From: Lactuca virosa
Taxonomy: Eukaryota; Streptophyta; Magnoliopsida; Asterales; Asteraceae
Assembly: GCA_928212115.1 (NCBI GenBank)
Contig: CAKMRJ010005745.1
Location: 79,023,362 to 79,087,361 of the forward strand
Length of the DNA: 64,000 nucleotides
Reading direction: 5' to 3'
Within the stretch, counting starts at the first letter, position 1; each line of letters starts with the position of its first letter. A program made the translations under genes and the position numbers. The notes beneath the pieces were generated by a model. That model did no database searches, was not told the origin of the DNA, and saw only the letters and a list, made by a program, of their open reading frames with translations. Shown here in pieces: positions 1 through 12,750 of this stretch.

Positions 1-460
1 AACACAACTGAAGAGTAGATTGATTCCTCAAAAAATCTGGTAACACCCCTATCTTACATAAAATTTGAACTCATATATGTTTTCCCCTCATCTTTCATCA
101 ATCCTAAAATGTAGTCATTGGTAGCATCAATTCTTCATTTGTAGGTACCAAAATAGCTTTATCTTGAAAATATGATGGATCATTAATATGGTTTTTAAAT
201 GATGGATAAATGGTGGATACAATTGAATGAATATGGTCACCTGTAGAGCGAACAACAACGTCTTCTGGAAATTCAACTTCAGCTTCACCATCATTAGGGC
301 CACCAATATTACCTCATTCACTAATTTTAAGAATCCACTCATCAAATGCTTTTGTCTCATCCAAATCATTAGTTAGACAACCAAACTAAAGCCTCATGTT
401 TACGGTTAAACGTAAAACTTTACATTCACGCCATAATTCAATAGAGGAAGCTAAACAATT
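1..460 (-). pseudogene. Helitron-type PIF1-like helicase fragment
   Basis: Read on the minus strand, this stretch gives pieces characteristic of the C-terminal half of the RepHel helicase of plant Helitrons. A segment with LWRECKVLRLTVNMRL lies at about 380-450, then GNIGGPNDGEAEVEFPED at about 240-310, then YFQDKAILVPTNEE at about 125-170. In the family this region belongs to the SF1B/PIF1 helicase that unwinds DNA during rolling-circle transposition. The reading frame is broken by a stop near 405, by a small shift near 310 and by another stop near 35, so the copy is dead. The left edge of the window cuts it, and no Helitron end (CTRR with a preceding hairpin) was identified. The family call is confident because several consecutive motifs are in the right order; the extent to the right is uncertain. 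Confidence 0.75.
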
Positions 461-3400
461 TACGATATACCTAAATAATCAAATGCATATCAACTCGATA
501 ACAGTAATTGAAAATATTCAAGGTTTAATGTTAGAAGTTTGATGTACAATTTAGGAATTGGTTTTAGATTTACTACAGTTCAAAGTTCATTGCCTCTTTT
601 GGATGATTACTCAAATTACATTGCTAATCTCAGTGGGGGTCACTAATATGGTTGATCTGATCTTGGTCAATGTGATGTGTTCTTCTCAATCATGAAATCA
701 ATGTGGATAGTCCGTAGACCATGTGCTGAGTAACACCTAAGTGAAGCATTTTAACACATTTAGAACAACATAAATCCATTACCTTGCATGGGATAGTTGG
801 GTAGGGCCAATCAACTATTACAGGAAGACCTTATTACAGTAAATTAAGAACATTAGGTTCTGAATATGCAACATTGTTTTGTATATTGATCACATTCTTT
901 CTGGTAAAAAAATCCTTCAAAGGTTTCCTGGTAATGATCATTAGAAAGTACAAAACATGTCAAATAACATTTTAGCATTATTACATAAGTTATTTCATAT
1001 GCTATTTTGAGAACATCTAAATGGTGTGTAAGCTACTAAAATGAATAAAGATTTTGAATAAATTGGGTTAGTCAAAACTGAGTTTTTCTTTTTCTTGTTC
1101 GGGTTGTCATATCAGGATTTTATCCTTTTCCAAAAAGATTTCTCCACATATGTTCATCAAGGTAGGCATTCAAGGAATCTACCTGCAGTTAAAGAATTCC
1201 AAAAAAGTTATTTTTTGAAAGTACGATGCTATTAATGATTTTTTTTTGCAAAGTTCAACGATATTAATGAAATTTGCTTCCAGAACACTGTCCTACAAAT
1301 GAGCTTCAATGTAGGAAAATTGAAATGTTTCAATATCATCTAAAAATAATCGAAAATAATATTTTTTTTAAAGTACAATGTCGTTAATAAACTTTTTTTT
1401 TTTGCAAATTTTAATACTAAAATCAAAATTTCCTTAGAAAATTGTCATATTAATGACCTACTAATTAACATTTAAATTTATATATTACATAAATGGTTCA
1501 CTTGTGAACAAAAGTACATAAATGATCCATATTTGAATTGTTTTTTTTTTTACATAAATGGTCTATATGCGAAAGAAAATGAAAATGTATTTTCCATTAA
1601 CAAAATGTTTTCCAAAAAATCCTATTAATGAGCTCTAATGTGCATAAAAAATAAAACTTTTCTAGATTAGCAAAAAAGAATACGAAAAAGTCCTTTTTTG
1701 AAACTACGATGCTATTAATGAAATTTTTTGCAAAGTTTAATGCTATTAATGAATATTTTTTTTTTCTAAAAAACAATCCTTTAAATGATCTTCAATATAC
1801 AAAAAATGTAACTTTCCATATCAAATAAAAATAATCCAAAAGAGTAATTTTTTATGAGTACGATGCTATATATGAACTTTTTTTTCTTTCAAAGTTTAAT
1901 ACTAAAAGCAATTTTTCTCAGAAAATGTCATAATATAAGGTTAAAAGAGCATATTGTAAAATACTTATCGATCTACATGAGCAATAATTAAACATTTCCA
2001 TCAACACCCAATAAGACATATAAATCATGCCTCATTCTGTAATGAATTCCAACGCCACACAATGTGGAATCCTCTCAGTGGCAACATTCCAGAACTCAGA
2101 CCACATTGGATAATCAATATGAAAAGAAGCTGCAATAAAAAATAATAATTGTCACCATCTTATACAAATATTATAGATTATTGGAGTGTTAGATAGCATA
2201 ATAACTTGCCAACAAAAAAAATACCAACACCTTGTAGACATCACCTGTACAACATTTAATAAAAATACAAAAAAACGTTATAAAAAATAAACTATACTTA
2301 TGATATCTCTTCTAAGGTACATATGATTATTGAAATTAATGCCAACAAAAATCTTCAATATTTAAGTGGCTCTAAATACAACTACCCTCTAGTTTTAGGG
2401 CCCTTGACTTCACCCCACTCCCAAGTAGAAGCGGTCCCTCAAATACTCTAAAAAACCTGAAAGATTAAAATATACACACAAAAAGATGAGAAGGGTAAAA
2501 TGAACTTTCGAATAAACAACAATATTTTATAGACAATACTACAACAAGCTAGAAACATGCAAATAGAGATGAAAGAACATCATAATAGATTAACACCATA
2601 CACTCATTTAGTATTATCTTTCTTCTTCCCTTATAGGAGTTTATAAAACATTTTCTATTGTATGATGGATTTCTGAATTACTTTTTTGAGATATGTGAGG
2701 TTGCAAAGAATGGAGCAACAAAGAAATGAAATGGATAGGTAATCGTAAAAGCAAGATAACAGAATAAGTAATTCCATTCCAGAAACATGTTTGTGAGGCA
2801 TGGAATGGAAAATAATGAAAATTTCATATGATTTTTATGTTATATATTGCAATTTAAATTATAAAGATAATCCTTCACATATCTTTGTTTAGTTATTATT
2901 ATGTAATTAAAAATGATTTATATTGCAACTTTTATACTAATATCTTCTCTTATTGCTGAGAAAACCTTGATACTCACAATGTTCCAACCCTATTTCAAGA
3001 GTGTATGGTGTACCCATTTATCCTTGAGAAAGTAAACTCAATAAGAAGATTCAAACCAGTTAAACGAAAGAATAAGGTTGTGAAAGGTTCTTACTATGAT
3101 TCTCGGCATGCCGAGACAACGCAAGTTAACCAAAAAAAACCTGCTAGTAAACCAAAATTAATCAATCCCAAACCTTTTCCAATAAGATTTATCGATGTAA
3201 TCTATTTACATGGTATACTAAAACTTTGTCTTTTCTTCGCTATTAAGTCTAAAAGATGTTTTTTTGTAATATTAAAAAAGGATAGGTGAATAACTTATTT
3301 CTGAGAGCCCAATACATATCTTTAAAAGATGTTTTTTGCAATAAATCAAAACACATATCACCACTGGGCTTTGCTGAGTTGTAGAATGTGTGGATCACTC

Positions 3401-4078
3401 ACTGGTATAATAGTTTAAATTCGATCTCCAAATCCAGGAAGAGATCGAATGGGTAAAGCATTATAGATATTGACTCGAGTATATCTTCCATTCATGACTT
3501 GGTAAGCCACAAAAAAAAATCATTGACTAAATGCATATAAAAAAATGTAAAAATAAAAAAGAAAATCGACATATACAAATTCACTACCTAGTGGACATAT
3601 CTTCCAAATCGAAACAATGGATGAAAGGTAGCGGTGCTGCTGTGTCCATCCTTTTGCTCTCCAGATATCTATAACTTATAAAATCAAAATCAACAATACA
3701 GATCATAAGAACAAAAATCGAAGCAGATTCAGAAAATGTAACCAATATGAATTTAAACTTAAATCGAAAGGTTTTATAGATTGGAACTTCATAGTTGAAA
3801 CAGAATAAAAGAAACATAATCTAAAACGTACCCAAAATCGATCTAAACTACGATCAAATTAAAGTAGAATCCAAAGAAATTTATCTCTATATCATTCATC
3901 CTTCTTTAATGATGATCGAACACAAGACTGATCTACACAGATCGAAGCCCACATATATTTTATTTCTTCTTTCACCCATTTTCTTTCCCAATACAAAACT
4001 TAGGTTAGATAAATTATGTAAAGAAAAAAATGAGAGAGGGTAGGGGTAATGGTAATGAGGGATGGTGCGGGATATTTT
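461..4078. other. AT-rich flank without an assignable gene
   Basis: No convincing coding region is seen. Diverged copies of a sequence containing TACGATGCTATTAATGAA with long T runs recur between about 1200 and 1930, so part of this is an old repeat, possibly a Helitron intron or spacer. On the minus strand, 2036-2130 reads as an open exon-like segment (DYPMWSEFWNVATERIPHC) preceded by an acceptor-like TTTATTGCAG, but the protein family was not recognised. The 94-residue ORF at 3005-3289 and the 77-residue ORF at 3584-3817 have no recognisable domain and are not called as genes. Confidence 0.4.
1200..1930. repeat. Diverged AT-rich repeat, about two main units
   Basis: Segments near 1200-1450 and 1685-1930 share the order: a run of T, TACGATGCTATTAATGA, a T run, GCAAAGTTYAAYRCTAWTAATGA, then text resembling TCTTCAATRTA and AATAATCSAAAA. 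The copies are clearly related but many bases differ. No terminal structure was seen, so the class is unknown. Confidence 0.5.
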
Positions 4079-4291
4079 TTCATTTTATTTTTGGTGAAAT
4101 TTAATTGTCATTAATAAAATTCCTAATTTAATTCATTTTATTTTTGGTGAGATTTAATTGTCATTAATAGAATTCCTAATTTAATTCATTTTATTTTTGG
4201 TGATATTTAATTATCATTAATAGAATTCCTAATTTAATTTATTTTATTTTTGATGAGATTTAATTATCATTAATAGAATTTCTAATTTAAA
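4079..4291. repeat. 53-bp tandem repeat, four copies
   Basis: Four consecutive units each read roughly CATTTTATTTTTGGTGA, then GATTTAATTGTCATTAATAG, then AATTCCTAATTTAATT. The starts of successive units are 53 bp apart (4081, 4134, 4187, 4240). Units differ from each other by one to four bases. It is a short AT-rich minisatellite without coding content. Confidence 0.85.
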
Positions 4292-7200
4292 ACGTAATAT
4301 ATGTTTTATAAATTTGTGGACAAAAATAAAGGGGTTGACAAAGATGATGTCAGCAAATAATCCAAGGGTAGAAAATTTAGGATTAAAATGCCATCAATGG
4401 CCATGATTTCTTCAATTTAGAATTAAAGGTTCTCTTTGAATAATATTTAAAGATATTTTTTCGATAAAAAAATATCAACATTTTTATAATTGAAATTCGT
4501 TATCGAATATTCTTATTTTTCTTTTCCGATATTGTTTAAATTTTCTACTATATATGTGTGCATTAGTCTATGGTGTGAAGGATTTGTCGTGACCTTGGGT
4601 AGTAAAGTTTTCCACGTTGATGAGTATATATAATTAAAAGGCTTCATAGACCGACACGCATCAAGTTGAAAGATGGAATAGTTTATTGAGCAACATATAT
4701 TTAATAAAGATATGTTTCACTTTAGGACTGTGAATCTATCAAACCCATGTTGGGGGAATCAAATAATTTAAAGAACAATGTTATAAGATTTGTTTTCATG
4801 TTAATCTAGACATTATGAATTCAACAAACACTTTAAGATTATTCGGTGAATTATCATAAATCAGTACAGAACTATGTCTTGCATATCAACCCAAGAATGT
4901 TGACGATTGTTCTCTATTTAAAACGCTACCAAATCTACCCACTTGTCTTTTGATTTGCAAGGCCTATCTACTATGCAAGCGTGTCGAAAAAAAAATGTTA
5001 GCACGAATACCCTTCTATGGTTATTTTTTTAAGGACAAAAAGTTATCAAAAATGATAAGGTGCTAAGAAATTTCAAATATTAAAAGAAGAAGGTGGACCA
5101 TTAATCCACCTATCTAATAAACTTATTTTTTGGTGATATCTACTAAAACCCCACAAAAGTATGATTGAAACACAAATTTATCGTGCTTATATTAAAGAGC
5201 CAAGACTTCCAAAATCTCGATAACGTAATCATCAAAACACCGTAAGTGAGATGAGCCACATCAAACCTTCTTTATTAAGCCACGTTTAGCCGTGTTATGT
5301 CCGCCCAACATAACCGTTGCTTAGCTAACGAAAGGGATCTTTTTACACATCTTATTTTAACCATATAGCAGCTTAGTTTTACTTATTTTCCATATAGTCA
5401 AGTTTAAATTTTCAAGTAGTTTTTATTCTTTTTAAATCAGAAGAATTTTATTTACCAATTACCAACAAAACAAAAAAACAAAAACCCATAAAAATTAAGT
5501 TTATATCACCATAAGTGTTACTATTCAAATTAGATGAACACCGCATCAGGACTTCAATCACCATGACTCCAGTAGGTTGTCTCTGATCTTTAATCTTGCA
5601 AAATATTGATAATATATTTTCCAATAAAATTCTATTCTAAATTTGTATAAAAAATTTAGATTACATGAAAATTATTAAACGGTATGCATGTCGTGTACAA
5701 ACATAAAACATTACATTCAACCAACCAAACATTATAAACACATGTCTTATAGAGGCCAATTGTTACTACATCCATACATTAAGAAAAGGAAGCACTTTTG
5801 AAATATGTGTTGCATCAGATCCTGCAACACCTATTTAGAAAACGTTGCAATAGAACCAAATACCCTTTTTCCCTTTTTTAGAAGAAGGATTACTTATGTT
5901 GATTTAAGTCAGGACATACCAAAACCATGCATGTTGCAATATATTGATTAAGCTCAATTTTAGATAAAAAAATTTAACACTTCAAGTTAATCATTCTTTA
6001 TTTATATGTTTTAATGTCATTAAAATCATATTTAATAACATAGACATATAGAAAAACTCCATATTAGTATGGTTTTAATGCCAAAACCATCCAAATAAAA
6101 ATACAACTGGGTCAAAATATAAGAAAAACATAATAACAAAATTCAAACTCTTTGAACAAAACTGTTTTTAAAATATTTAAAACATAGGAAACATAATGTG
6201 CATATATATCATGCACATAATTTCCCTTTTATGTGTATAAGATCATACTTAATAGACTTCAACAAGAAAAATCTTGTTGTTCTAGTAATCAAGAGTATTA
6301 CTCTCTAATAAGATCTTGATTATACTTTAAAACAAAAACATAAACTAAACATTTGAAGAAATTAACAAGAAAGCCATCATATGTAGCTTTGGATATATCT
6401 ATATTTAAATTATTGCGGTAAAATTAACCAACAAGAGGGATAATGTGATTTACCCTAAATTGATTTCAAGGATGACGTGGATCCAAAGGAGAATCTTTGT
6501 ATTGTTTTATACAATAAGGTAGATAATATTCTAGCAAAAAAAAATTCACCAAATAAACTAGATCACGTTCTTTGTACCTTGCCTTTGTCGAAGTCTTAGA
6601 GAGGAAGAAAAAACAAAAACCCAAGGTTTAGTGGCTAGGGTTTCACATAAGCAAGAAAATATGAGAGAGGGAGAAATTTCATGTTTCTCCCAAAGGAGGA
6701 GTCAAAAAGATGCACTTTATCATTGACTTGCCAACCAAGAACATTTATTATAAGATAATTACCATTAATATTTATCTTTCATAATCAAATTATGTCGAAT
6801 AGCAAGTCAAATCCCTTATTTTGGTTAGATTCTAATTAAACCACGTTATTAATTACGAATAATAAACTACTCCATCTAATGAATTAGTTTATAATTAAAC
6901 CATCATATTTATGATGAATAATAAACTAGTTCTTCGATTTATTGTTTTTTAATCGATTTGAACTTAGATTGTAGTTCAAGTGCAACTTACTAGGCACATA
7001 CAACATTTATAATATTAATAACTTATTGTGTTAGTGGACATATCTTCAATAGGTATAACCTACAATCTCTTTTACATAGATGGAAATAAGTGACATAATG
7101 ACTCTTTAGCAAAGAAAATTGGGTGAAATTTGCATGTTTGAGAGTTATGTTGGAGACGAGTAAAATAATAATCTTTGTTAGATGAGGACCATGAAACTAT

Positions 7201-7849
7201 CCTAAACACTCATTCCTGAAGAATAAATTAAACCCACATAAGTTTTTTGGAGTTGTTTTTTGTTAGACGACGTATTTCCGTAAGTTTGTGTTGAAAACTT
7301 TGTTGTTATGATGATTACTTTCTTAAGATCTAGAAAAATTTGGTTGTTTACTAACATAATATTAGGGGTGAACATAAATAGGTATCTAACTAAATATCTT
7401 AGAATCGGAACCGTTTCTTCCTGAATTTATAGAACTGAAACTTGTTGCACAACTGTTTAAAATTTGAAACAAAATCGGAACCACAGGAACTAGTTCCAGT
7501 TCCGGATACCCTTCAATCCTTTTAAATACTTATCAGTTATTTTAAACTACAATGTAAATAAAATAAAATAATTTTGTATACATGCATGATAATAGAATAT
7601 ACATAATTGTGATAACATAAGGTGGAGATATTTAAAATTCTTTGTGTCAATTATCATTCTATTTGTTTATAGTTGTCGGTTCCGAACCGGTTGAATTGAC
7701 CAATTCTAAATATGAATATCAAATATAGTACGTTCCAGTTTGATTATTTTAAAGGATAATGACTTATAAGGGTAACATAGTTCAGATTTTGTTACATTTA
7801 ATCAATTGAGATTTTTTTTTGGTCCGTATATTATCATTGAACTTATTTA
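4292..7849. other. AT-rich flank, unassigned
   Basis: No gene was recognised on either strand. At about 7370 the text TAGGGGTGAACA resembles the terminal inverted repeat of plant hAT elements, and the next 350 bases are rich in GGAACC/GGTTCC and ACCGGTT motifs often seen in such elements. No matching right end was found, so this stays a suspicion. A segment around 6600-7050 has the look of an eroded LTR (AGGGTTTCACAT, purine-rich stretch) but no second copy or PBS was found. Confidence 0.35.
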
Positions 7850-7923
7850 GATTGTCCATATTACATCCTTATGACCGGTTGGTGTAGGTTTTATCCGATG
7901 ATAAGGATGTAATATGGACAATC
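7850..7923. repeat. Perfect 23-bp inverted repeat (foldback)
   Basis: The arm at 7850-7872 (GATTGTCCATATTACATCCT and three more bases) is matched exactly in reverse complement at 7901-7923, with a 28-base spacer. This would form a strong hairpin. A diverged relative of one arm and the spacer lies in inverted orientation at about 50178-50233, on the other side of the CACTA element. Confidence 0.85.
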
Positions 7924-7930
7924 AAAATAA

Positions 7931-8077
7931 GTGATGCTTAGCCGAAATTAAGGTGAGCAAAAACGGACAAGTCTTTTTGGGATTCATATTGATGTTTGAT
8001 GAGCGTGCAAAGTATCACATAGTTGGTCAAGTAAAGGCTAATAAAGCGAGTGATGCTTAGTCGAAATTAAGGTGAGC
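7931..8077. repeat. 28-bp direct repeat pair
   Basis: GTGATGCTTAGCCGAAATTA followed by AGGTGAGC at 7931-7958 recurs at 8050-8077 with a single base difference. The spacing is 119 bp. The surrounding text is rich in ACCGG motifs; no class was assigned. Confidence 0.7.
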
Positions 8078-8682
8078 GACATGTCTCAACCGACTTGGAC
8101 CCGGTTTGGAAGCGAAACCGATTTAGACCAATAATGAAAACCGATAACATGACCGATTAGACTACATTGGTGTCTGTCCCCGTTTTCAGTCAAAAACCCG
8201 GTTGGAACCGATATGTGTTCTTATATAATTGGTACAACTGTTTTTTATCCCAAATGATTAGAATAATACCACATCAACCAACAAAAATTAACCCAATATA
8301 TAAATAAATAAGGTGTTTTATAGTCTAAATGAAGTACAAACATTAAAGTCAATGATGAAACAACATAAATTCACCTTTGATACCCTATCTTTCGGAACCT
8401 ATACTTAATCAATATGTAACCGAATAAGGTGATTATATTGTCTAAAATAAAGTACACATTTAACTACTGTGTTGAAAAAAGTCGTGGCATTCTGTCTTGA
8501 AATAGTTATGGCAGTCTAAAGAAGATGAAAGATTCAGTAGAACCATGATCAAACTGAAACACCTATTGTACGAGCTAGTAGAAATAGGGTTCAATAGTTA
8601 CATAGTAGATGATCGAAATTGCCAGGTCAAGGTCATGAGGATACAATTGAACAGTTCAAACAAGTTCATAAAGATGTAAAGT

Positions 8683-8944
8683 CACTACAAGAAAAAAGGG
8701 TAATAGCGGCGACAAAAGTCGTTGGTAAAGACTATCAAAGTCGCCGGTAAAGGTAATAGTGACGACACATCGCCGGTAAAAAGTCGCCGTTACCGTCCCG
8801 TCGCTATTGATCAAAATCTCGCCAGTAATAACGCTTGTCGCCGCTAATTCCTCCGTCGCCACTAATAATCTTTGTCGCCGCTAATGCTCATGTCGCAGGT
8901 AATTCATCAAGTCGCCGGTAATAACATTTTTAATTTTTTAAAAC
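8683..8944. repeat. CACTA left terminal and subterminal repeats
   Basis: After the terminal CACTACAAGAAA there are repeated, both-orientation copies of TAGCGGCGAC, GTCGCCGGTAA and GTCGCCGCTAAT up to about 8925. In En/Spm elements such subterminal motifs are the binding sites of the TNPA protein. Confidence 0.8.
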
Positions 8945-9623
8945 TTTTTTTAAGGGTAAATGTCGCTATAACCCAATCGATTATCGTCATTTATCTGATT
9001 TGGTCACTAAAGTATTTTTTTTGCTCAATAGGTCATTAAACTTACGACTTACATGTCACTTTCGTTAGTTTTTAACAGATCCTCCGTTAACCAGTTATTA
9101 TAATTTATAAGAATGGTCCCTATGGTTTCAATTTCTTTTGTGGTTGGTCCTATACCAACATTGTTCATCACCTGCACCACCATCATTCACTTTCGGCACC
9201 CAGCAACGTTCACCTCGAGCAACACCCACAATTTTTGATTTAGAGTTTGGTTTAACGGTCGATTTAAAGTAAAAATATGATACATTTGGTAGAAACTCTA
9301 ACCACTTAAATCCCTTAAATTGACCAAAATTATGTTAGATCGCGAAAATGGTCATCGTAGAAGTTTGCAAACTGCATTTAATAATATTTTGTCAAATAGT
9401 TGCATTAAAAATGATCAGTTTTTAATATGAGGTTCTTGTCGCAAATAAAAAAAATATAAGTTGGTAGTTAGTGAACTGCATTTAGTGTTGCATGGTGTAA
9501 CAACTTCATTTGAATAATCCAATTCAAAATAAGCATGTCATGTATATACTTTATGAATGTAAGGAGTATTGATGCATTCTCTTTAAGAAAAAGTTAACTC
9601 ATGAATATCTTATTGGTAATTAA

Positions 9624-12049
9624 TGTAATGCCCGTGTTTCTAGGCTAGACATTAATATTGATATGATAGTCTAGGTTAACCTTTGTGACTCATTTTGAAG
9701 AAATGAAAAGGAATTATGTGAATATTATGTGTTTTATGCTTAATTACTAGGAGTTAATTAATTAAGAATAAAAATGAGCGTCAAAAATAAATATTAGATA
9801 AAGCCGATATTTATTAAGAAAGTTGTAGTGGTCGTGACAAGGATTACGGATATATAAAGAATGCCGAAATCCGAGTTATAACGAAGAAGTTATGACCTGT
9901 CGAAGTTTCGCGACAAAACCAGCACGGTGCCGAATGTCGTAAAAAGTAAGTTTTTGATAAACTACTTTTTAGCCTTAGTGATCTAAACAAAACTCGTAGT
10001 GTTCGTTAAACCGAGAGTAGGTATAAAAAGAACGCCCAAATCTGACTTCGTATGAGGAAGTTATGATTTTTCGAAGTTTCAGCTTAGCAGTAGACAGCTA
10101 AAAACTCGAATTTTAGATCGAGTGATTTTTTAGCCGACACGACCTAAACGAGAATCGAAGGTCTCGTAAATAGCAGCACAACGGTAAAAAGTCTGACGAA
10201 AACGGACGTCGGATGAAGAAGTTATGAATTTTTAACGGATTTCCTGTCCCGGTCTGTTAAAAATAATAATATAAAAATTAATGTCAAAATTAGCCGACGA
10301 AGTCTAAAAGAAAGTTGTAGAGCGTAATTTTACCTACGCGTGCATATAAAGAACGTCAAAAACGGAGTTCGTATGCGAAAGTTATGGATTTTAAAAGTTT
10401 TGGCGCGAAAACCGAGAAATTTCGCATAAGTGGCTTCGGCCACGTCACCTTCGCTTAGAGCATGCCACGTGTCCGAAATAAGGCTGAGTCATCCGAGCTG
10501 CTGAAGCGGTCCAATACCTGTCCGACGCGTGCCCTTTATCACGTGTCTGAAGCCTTCGCAGGAAGCCACAAAGCCTCTACCTCGGACCACTAGGCCTCGG
10601 TCCAATCAGGAGCTGCCAGCAGCCACTTCGCACGCGCAGCCCATGTGCGAGCACCTGCGCACCCTCGCCTGCGGACCCCACCATTCTTAAGCCGACTTCG
10701 GACCCTATAAATAAGAGGGGTATGCGAGCCTTCCCGGTTACTTTTGGAGTTTTGCCATTTTTAGCCCCCTTTTCCATATTTTCTTCATCTTAACATTCCC
10801 CGAAGCCCCGGTATCGATTATAACCCCCGGAATACGCCACGAAGTGCCCGAGAAGCCCGGAAAATTTATCTTGTCGGTTTCGAAGCCCGACCCTTCGCAT
10901 AGCCCGGTTTCTCAATAAAACTCCCGGTTTTATTAGAAACGATCGTTTTAGGAAACGAATTGCTGCCCGATTTTCATTAAATCAGGTGCGTGTGTAGTTA
11001 CTTTCACCTTACACATAGATATGAAGTATTTTATATAAAATACGTGCTATGTGAATATTTATTGTTTGTTTATTTGAGTTGGATGTTGAAGGAGTGATTT
11101 ATACATGTTTTAAATAATTTAAACTGTATATGTATTTTTATCTACAAAAATGTTGGGTAAAACATGGGTAGATGAAATAGTGGGTGTGTGATGAAAGGTG
11201 AGTTGGATAAATGAGATGATCAGTGATATAGATCATAAGTTGAGGGTGAGTGGTGAAAGGAGATCATAAGTTGAGGGTGAGTGGTGAAATATGAGATAAG
11301 CCCTTACCCAAACGGTGACCCCCGTCATTCAGCAGAGTAGGGATGACAACCATGGACTATTCTAGACGGTCTGTGGAACACTAGCAAGCTTGCAACCTGT
11401 AGGTGTATGAACTATACGTTCATCAGGCGTACTCTAAAAACCCATTGACATGTATGACAGGGGTGAATACTGTCAATAAATAAGATCTATGAATTTAGCA
11501 CCTGTTGTATAAACTCTGGTGATGGTGTGACCTTGTGCCTATTCCTTAGGATGAATCCTTAGGAAGGAGTGATAGTTGAATTTTAGGGTAAAACCTTAAG
11601 AAATAAATAAGATAATGGGGTTGGGGTAATTTGGTTGACTGATTGATGTTTAAGCATAATAAATTTATGTATTGTGGGTTGAAAACCCTATATGCTCACC
11701 AGACTTCCAAGCCTGACCCACTCAGCTTTTTATATTACAGGTAGTGGACCCCGAGCATAGTCGGATGATGACAATGAGTGATTTTTGGATTATAGGCCAG
11801 TAGTTGTAAATAACTGTGTAAGGCTTATAATGTCTTGTTTATGCTTTTGATCTGTATCGGAACATGACATCCCGAGGTTTTGTATGAAATAAAAATATAT
11901 ATTTCTTAAAGAAAGGTTTTGATAAACTTTTATCATGTTTTGTTTTGGGGACCAATTCCGCAACATCTTTTAAAAAGATTTCTCTGATTTTATTTTAAAA
12001 AGCATAAACGAAATCGGTCTTTTCTGGCCGTGAAATTGGGGATGTCACA
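9624..12049 (+). mobile_element. Solo LTR inserted in the Mutator-like element
   Basis: The segment starts TGTAATGCCCGTG and ends GGGGATGTCACA, and is flanked by ATTAA at 9619-9623 and 12050-12054. No PBS, coding region or second copy is present, so it is a solo LTR left by recombination between two LTRs. A TATA box, CTATAAATAAG, is at 10704. Upstream of it four diverged units of about 165 bp (about 9790-10440) repeat text like GTATAAAGAACG, CCGAAATCCGAGTT and GAAGTTATGA. Ty3/gypsy origin is likely from the size (2,426 bp) and style but is not proven without an internal region. Confidence 0.85.
9790..10440 (+). repeat. Four diverged tandem units in the solo-LTR U3
   Basis: Each unit of about 165 bp contains in order a TTAGCC..CTAAA word, a TATAAAGAACG-like word, an ACGGA/CCGA word and AAGTTATGA followed by TTTCGAAG-like text. 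Copies are near 9859, 10021, 10190 and 10341. They lie just upstream of the TATA box, where enhancer repeats are commonly found in LTRs. One module is shared with gypsy-A. Confidence 0.7.
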
Positions 12050-12106
12050 ATTAATTTCTTATTTAGCTAATAAACATTGTTACACTTTCATTCAATGTTG
12101 ACTCTG

Positions 12107-12109
<3 letters not shown>

Positions 12110-12159
<50 letters not shown>
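12110..12159. repeat. (AT)n microsatellite
   Basis: An uninterrupted run of about 25 AT dinucleotides lies in the right arm of the Mutator-like element. Confidence 0.95.
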
Positions 12160-12164
<5 letters not shown>

Positions 12165-12750
12165 TGCATTCTTTAAAATTGAAACTCGCTGAAATTGTTT
12201 TTTTATAAAAGTTAAAATCGATTGAGATTTTTTTGTGAGTGATCGTATGTTAGAGTAATGGTTAAGGGGTTGCCCGAGGTGAAGGGTGGTGGCTGTTGAA
12301 ATTGAACGGTGGTGATTTCGGTGCTGAACTATGTTGGTGTGGGACCGACCACGAAAGAAATTGAAATCATAGGGATCATTCATGTAATTTATAATAATTG
12401 GTTAACGGAGGATATGTTAAAAACTAACGAAAATGACTTAATAGACAGGTAAGTTGTAAGTTTAATGACCTATTGCGCAAAAAATACTTTAGTGAACAAA
12501 TCGGATAAATGACGATAGTTGATTGGGCTATAGTGACATTTACCCTTTTTTTAATCAACGAATTTGGTGCAAAAAAACCCCATGCATAACCACATTAAAT
12601 GCAGGAAAAAAATTACATAATATCGGATTAGGTACCAAATAGTGTAACGACATTATATATAATTAATTTCATACCAAAATAAACAACCAAAGTTTTATAA
12701 TTAAAACAAGCTAGTACCAAAGTGTCACGACAAGTGTAACATACAAAACA

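Larger units (their letters stand above)
8954..12545. mobile_element. Mutator-like element (long-TIR, non-autonomous)
   Basis: The ends read GGGTAAATGTCGCTATA at 8954 and TATAGTGACATTTACCC at 12545. The inverted similarity continues for about 275 bp (8954-9231 with 12268-12545). A 9-bp TTTTTTTAA stands immediately outside each end (8945-8953 and 12546-12554), the duplication size typical of Mutator-like elements. No transposase was found in the roughly 1.2 kb that remain after removing the solo LTR, so it needs a helper. The A/T-rich duplication could arise by chance alone, but together with the long inverted repeats it is convincing. Confidence 0.85.

Noticed and set aside
3005..3289. 94-residue ORF in the left flank
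   Set aside because: No domain, neighbour or splice context supports it; the base composition is that of the flank.
7370..8250. Possible hAT element starting TAGGGGTGAACA
   Set aside because: No inverted right end or 8-bp duplication was found.
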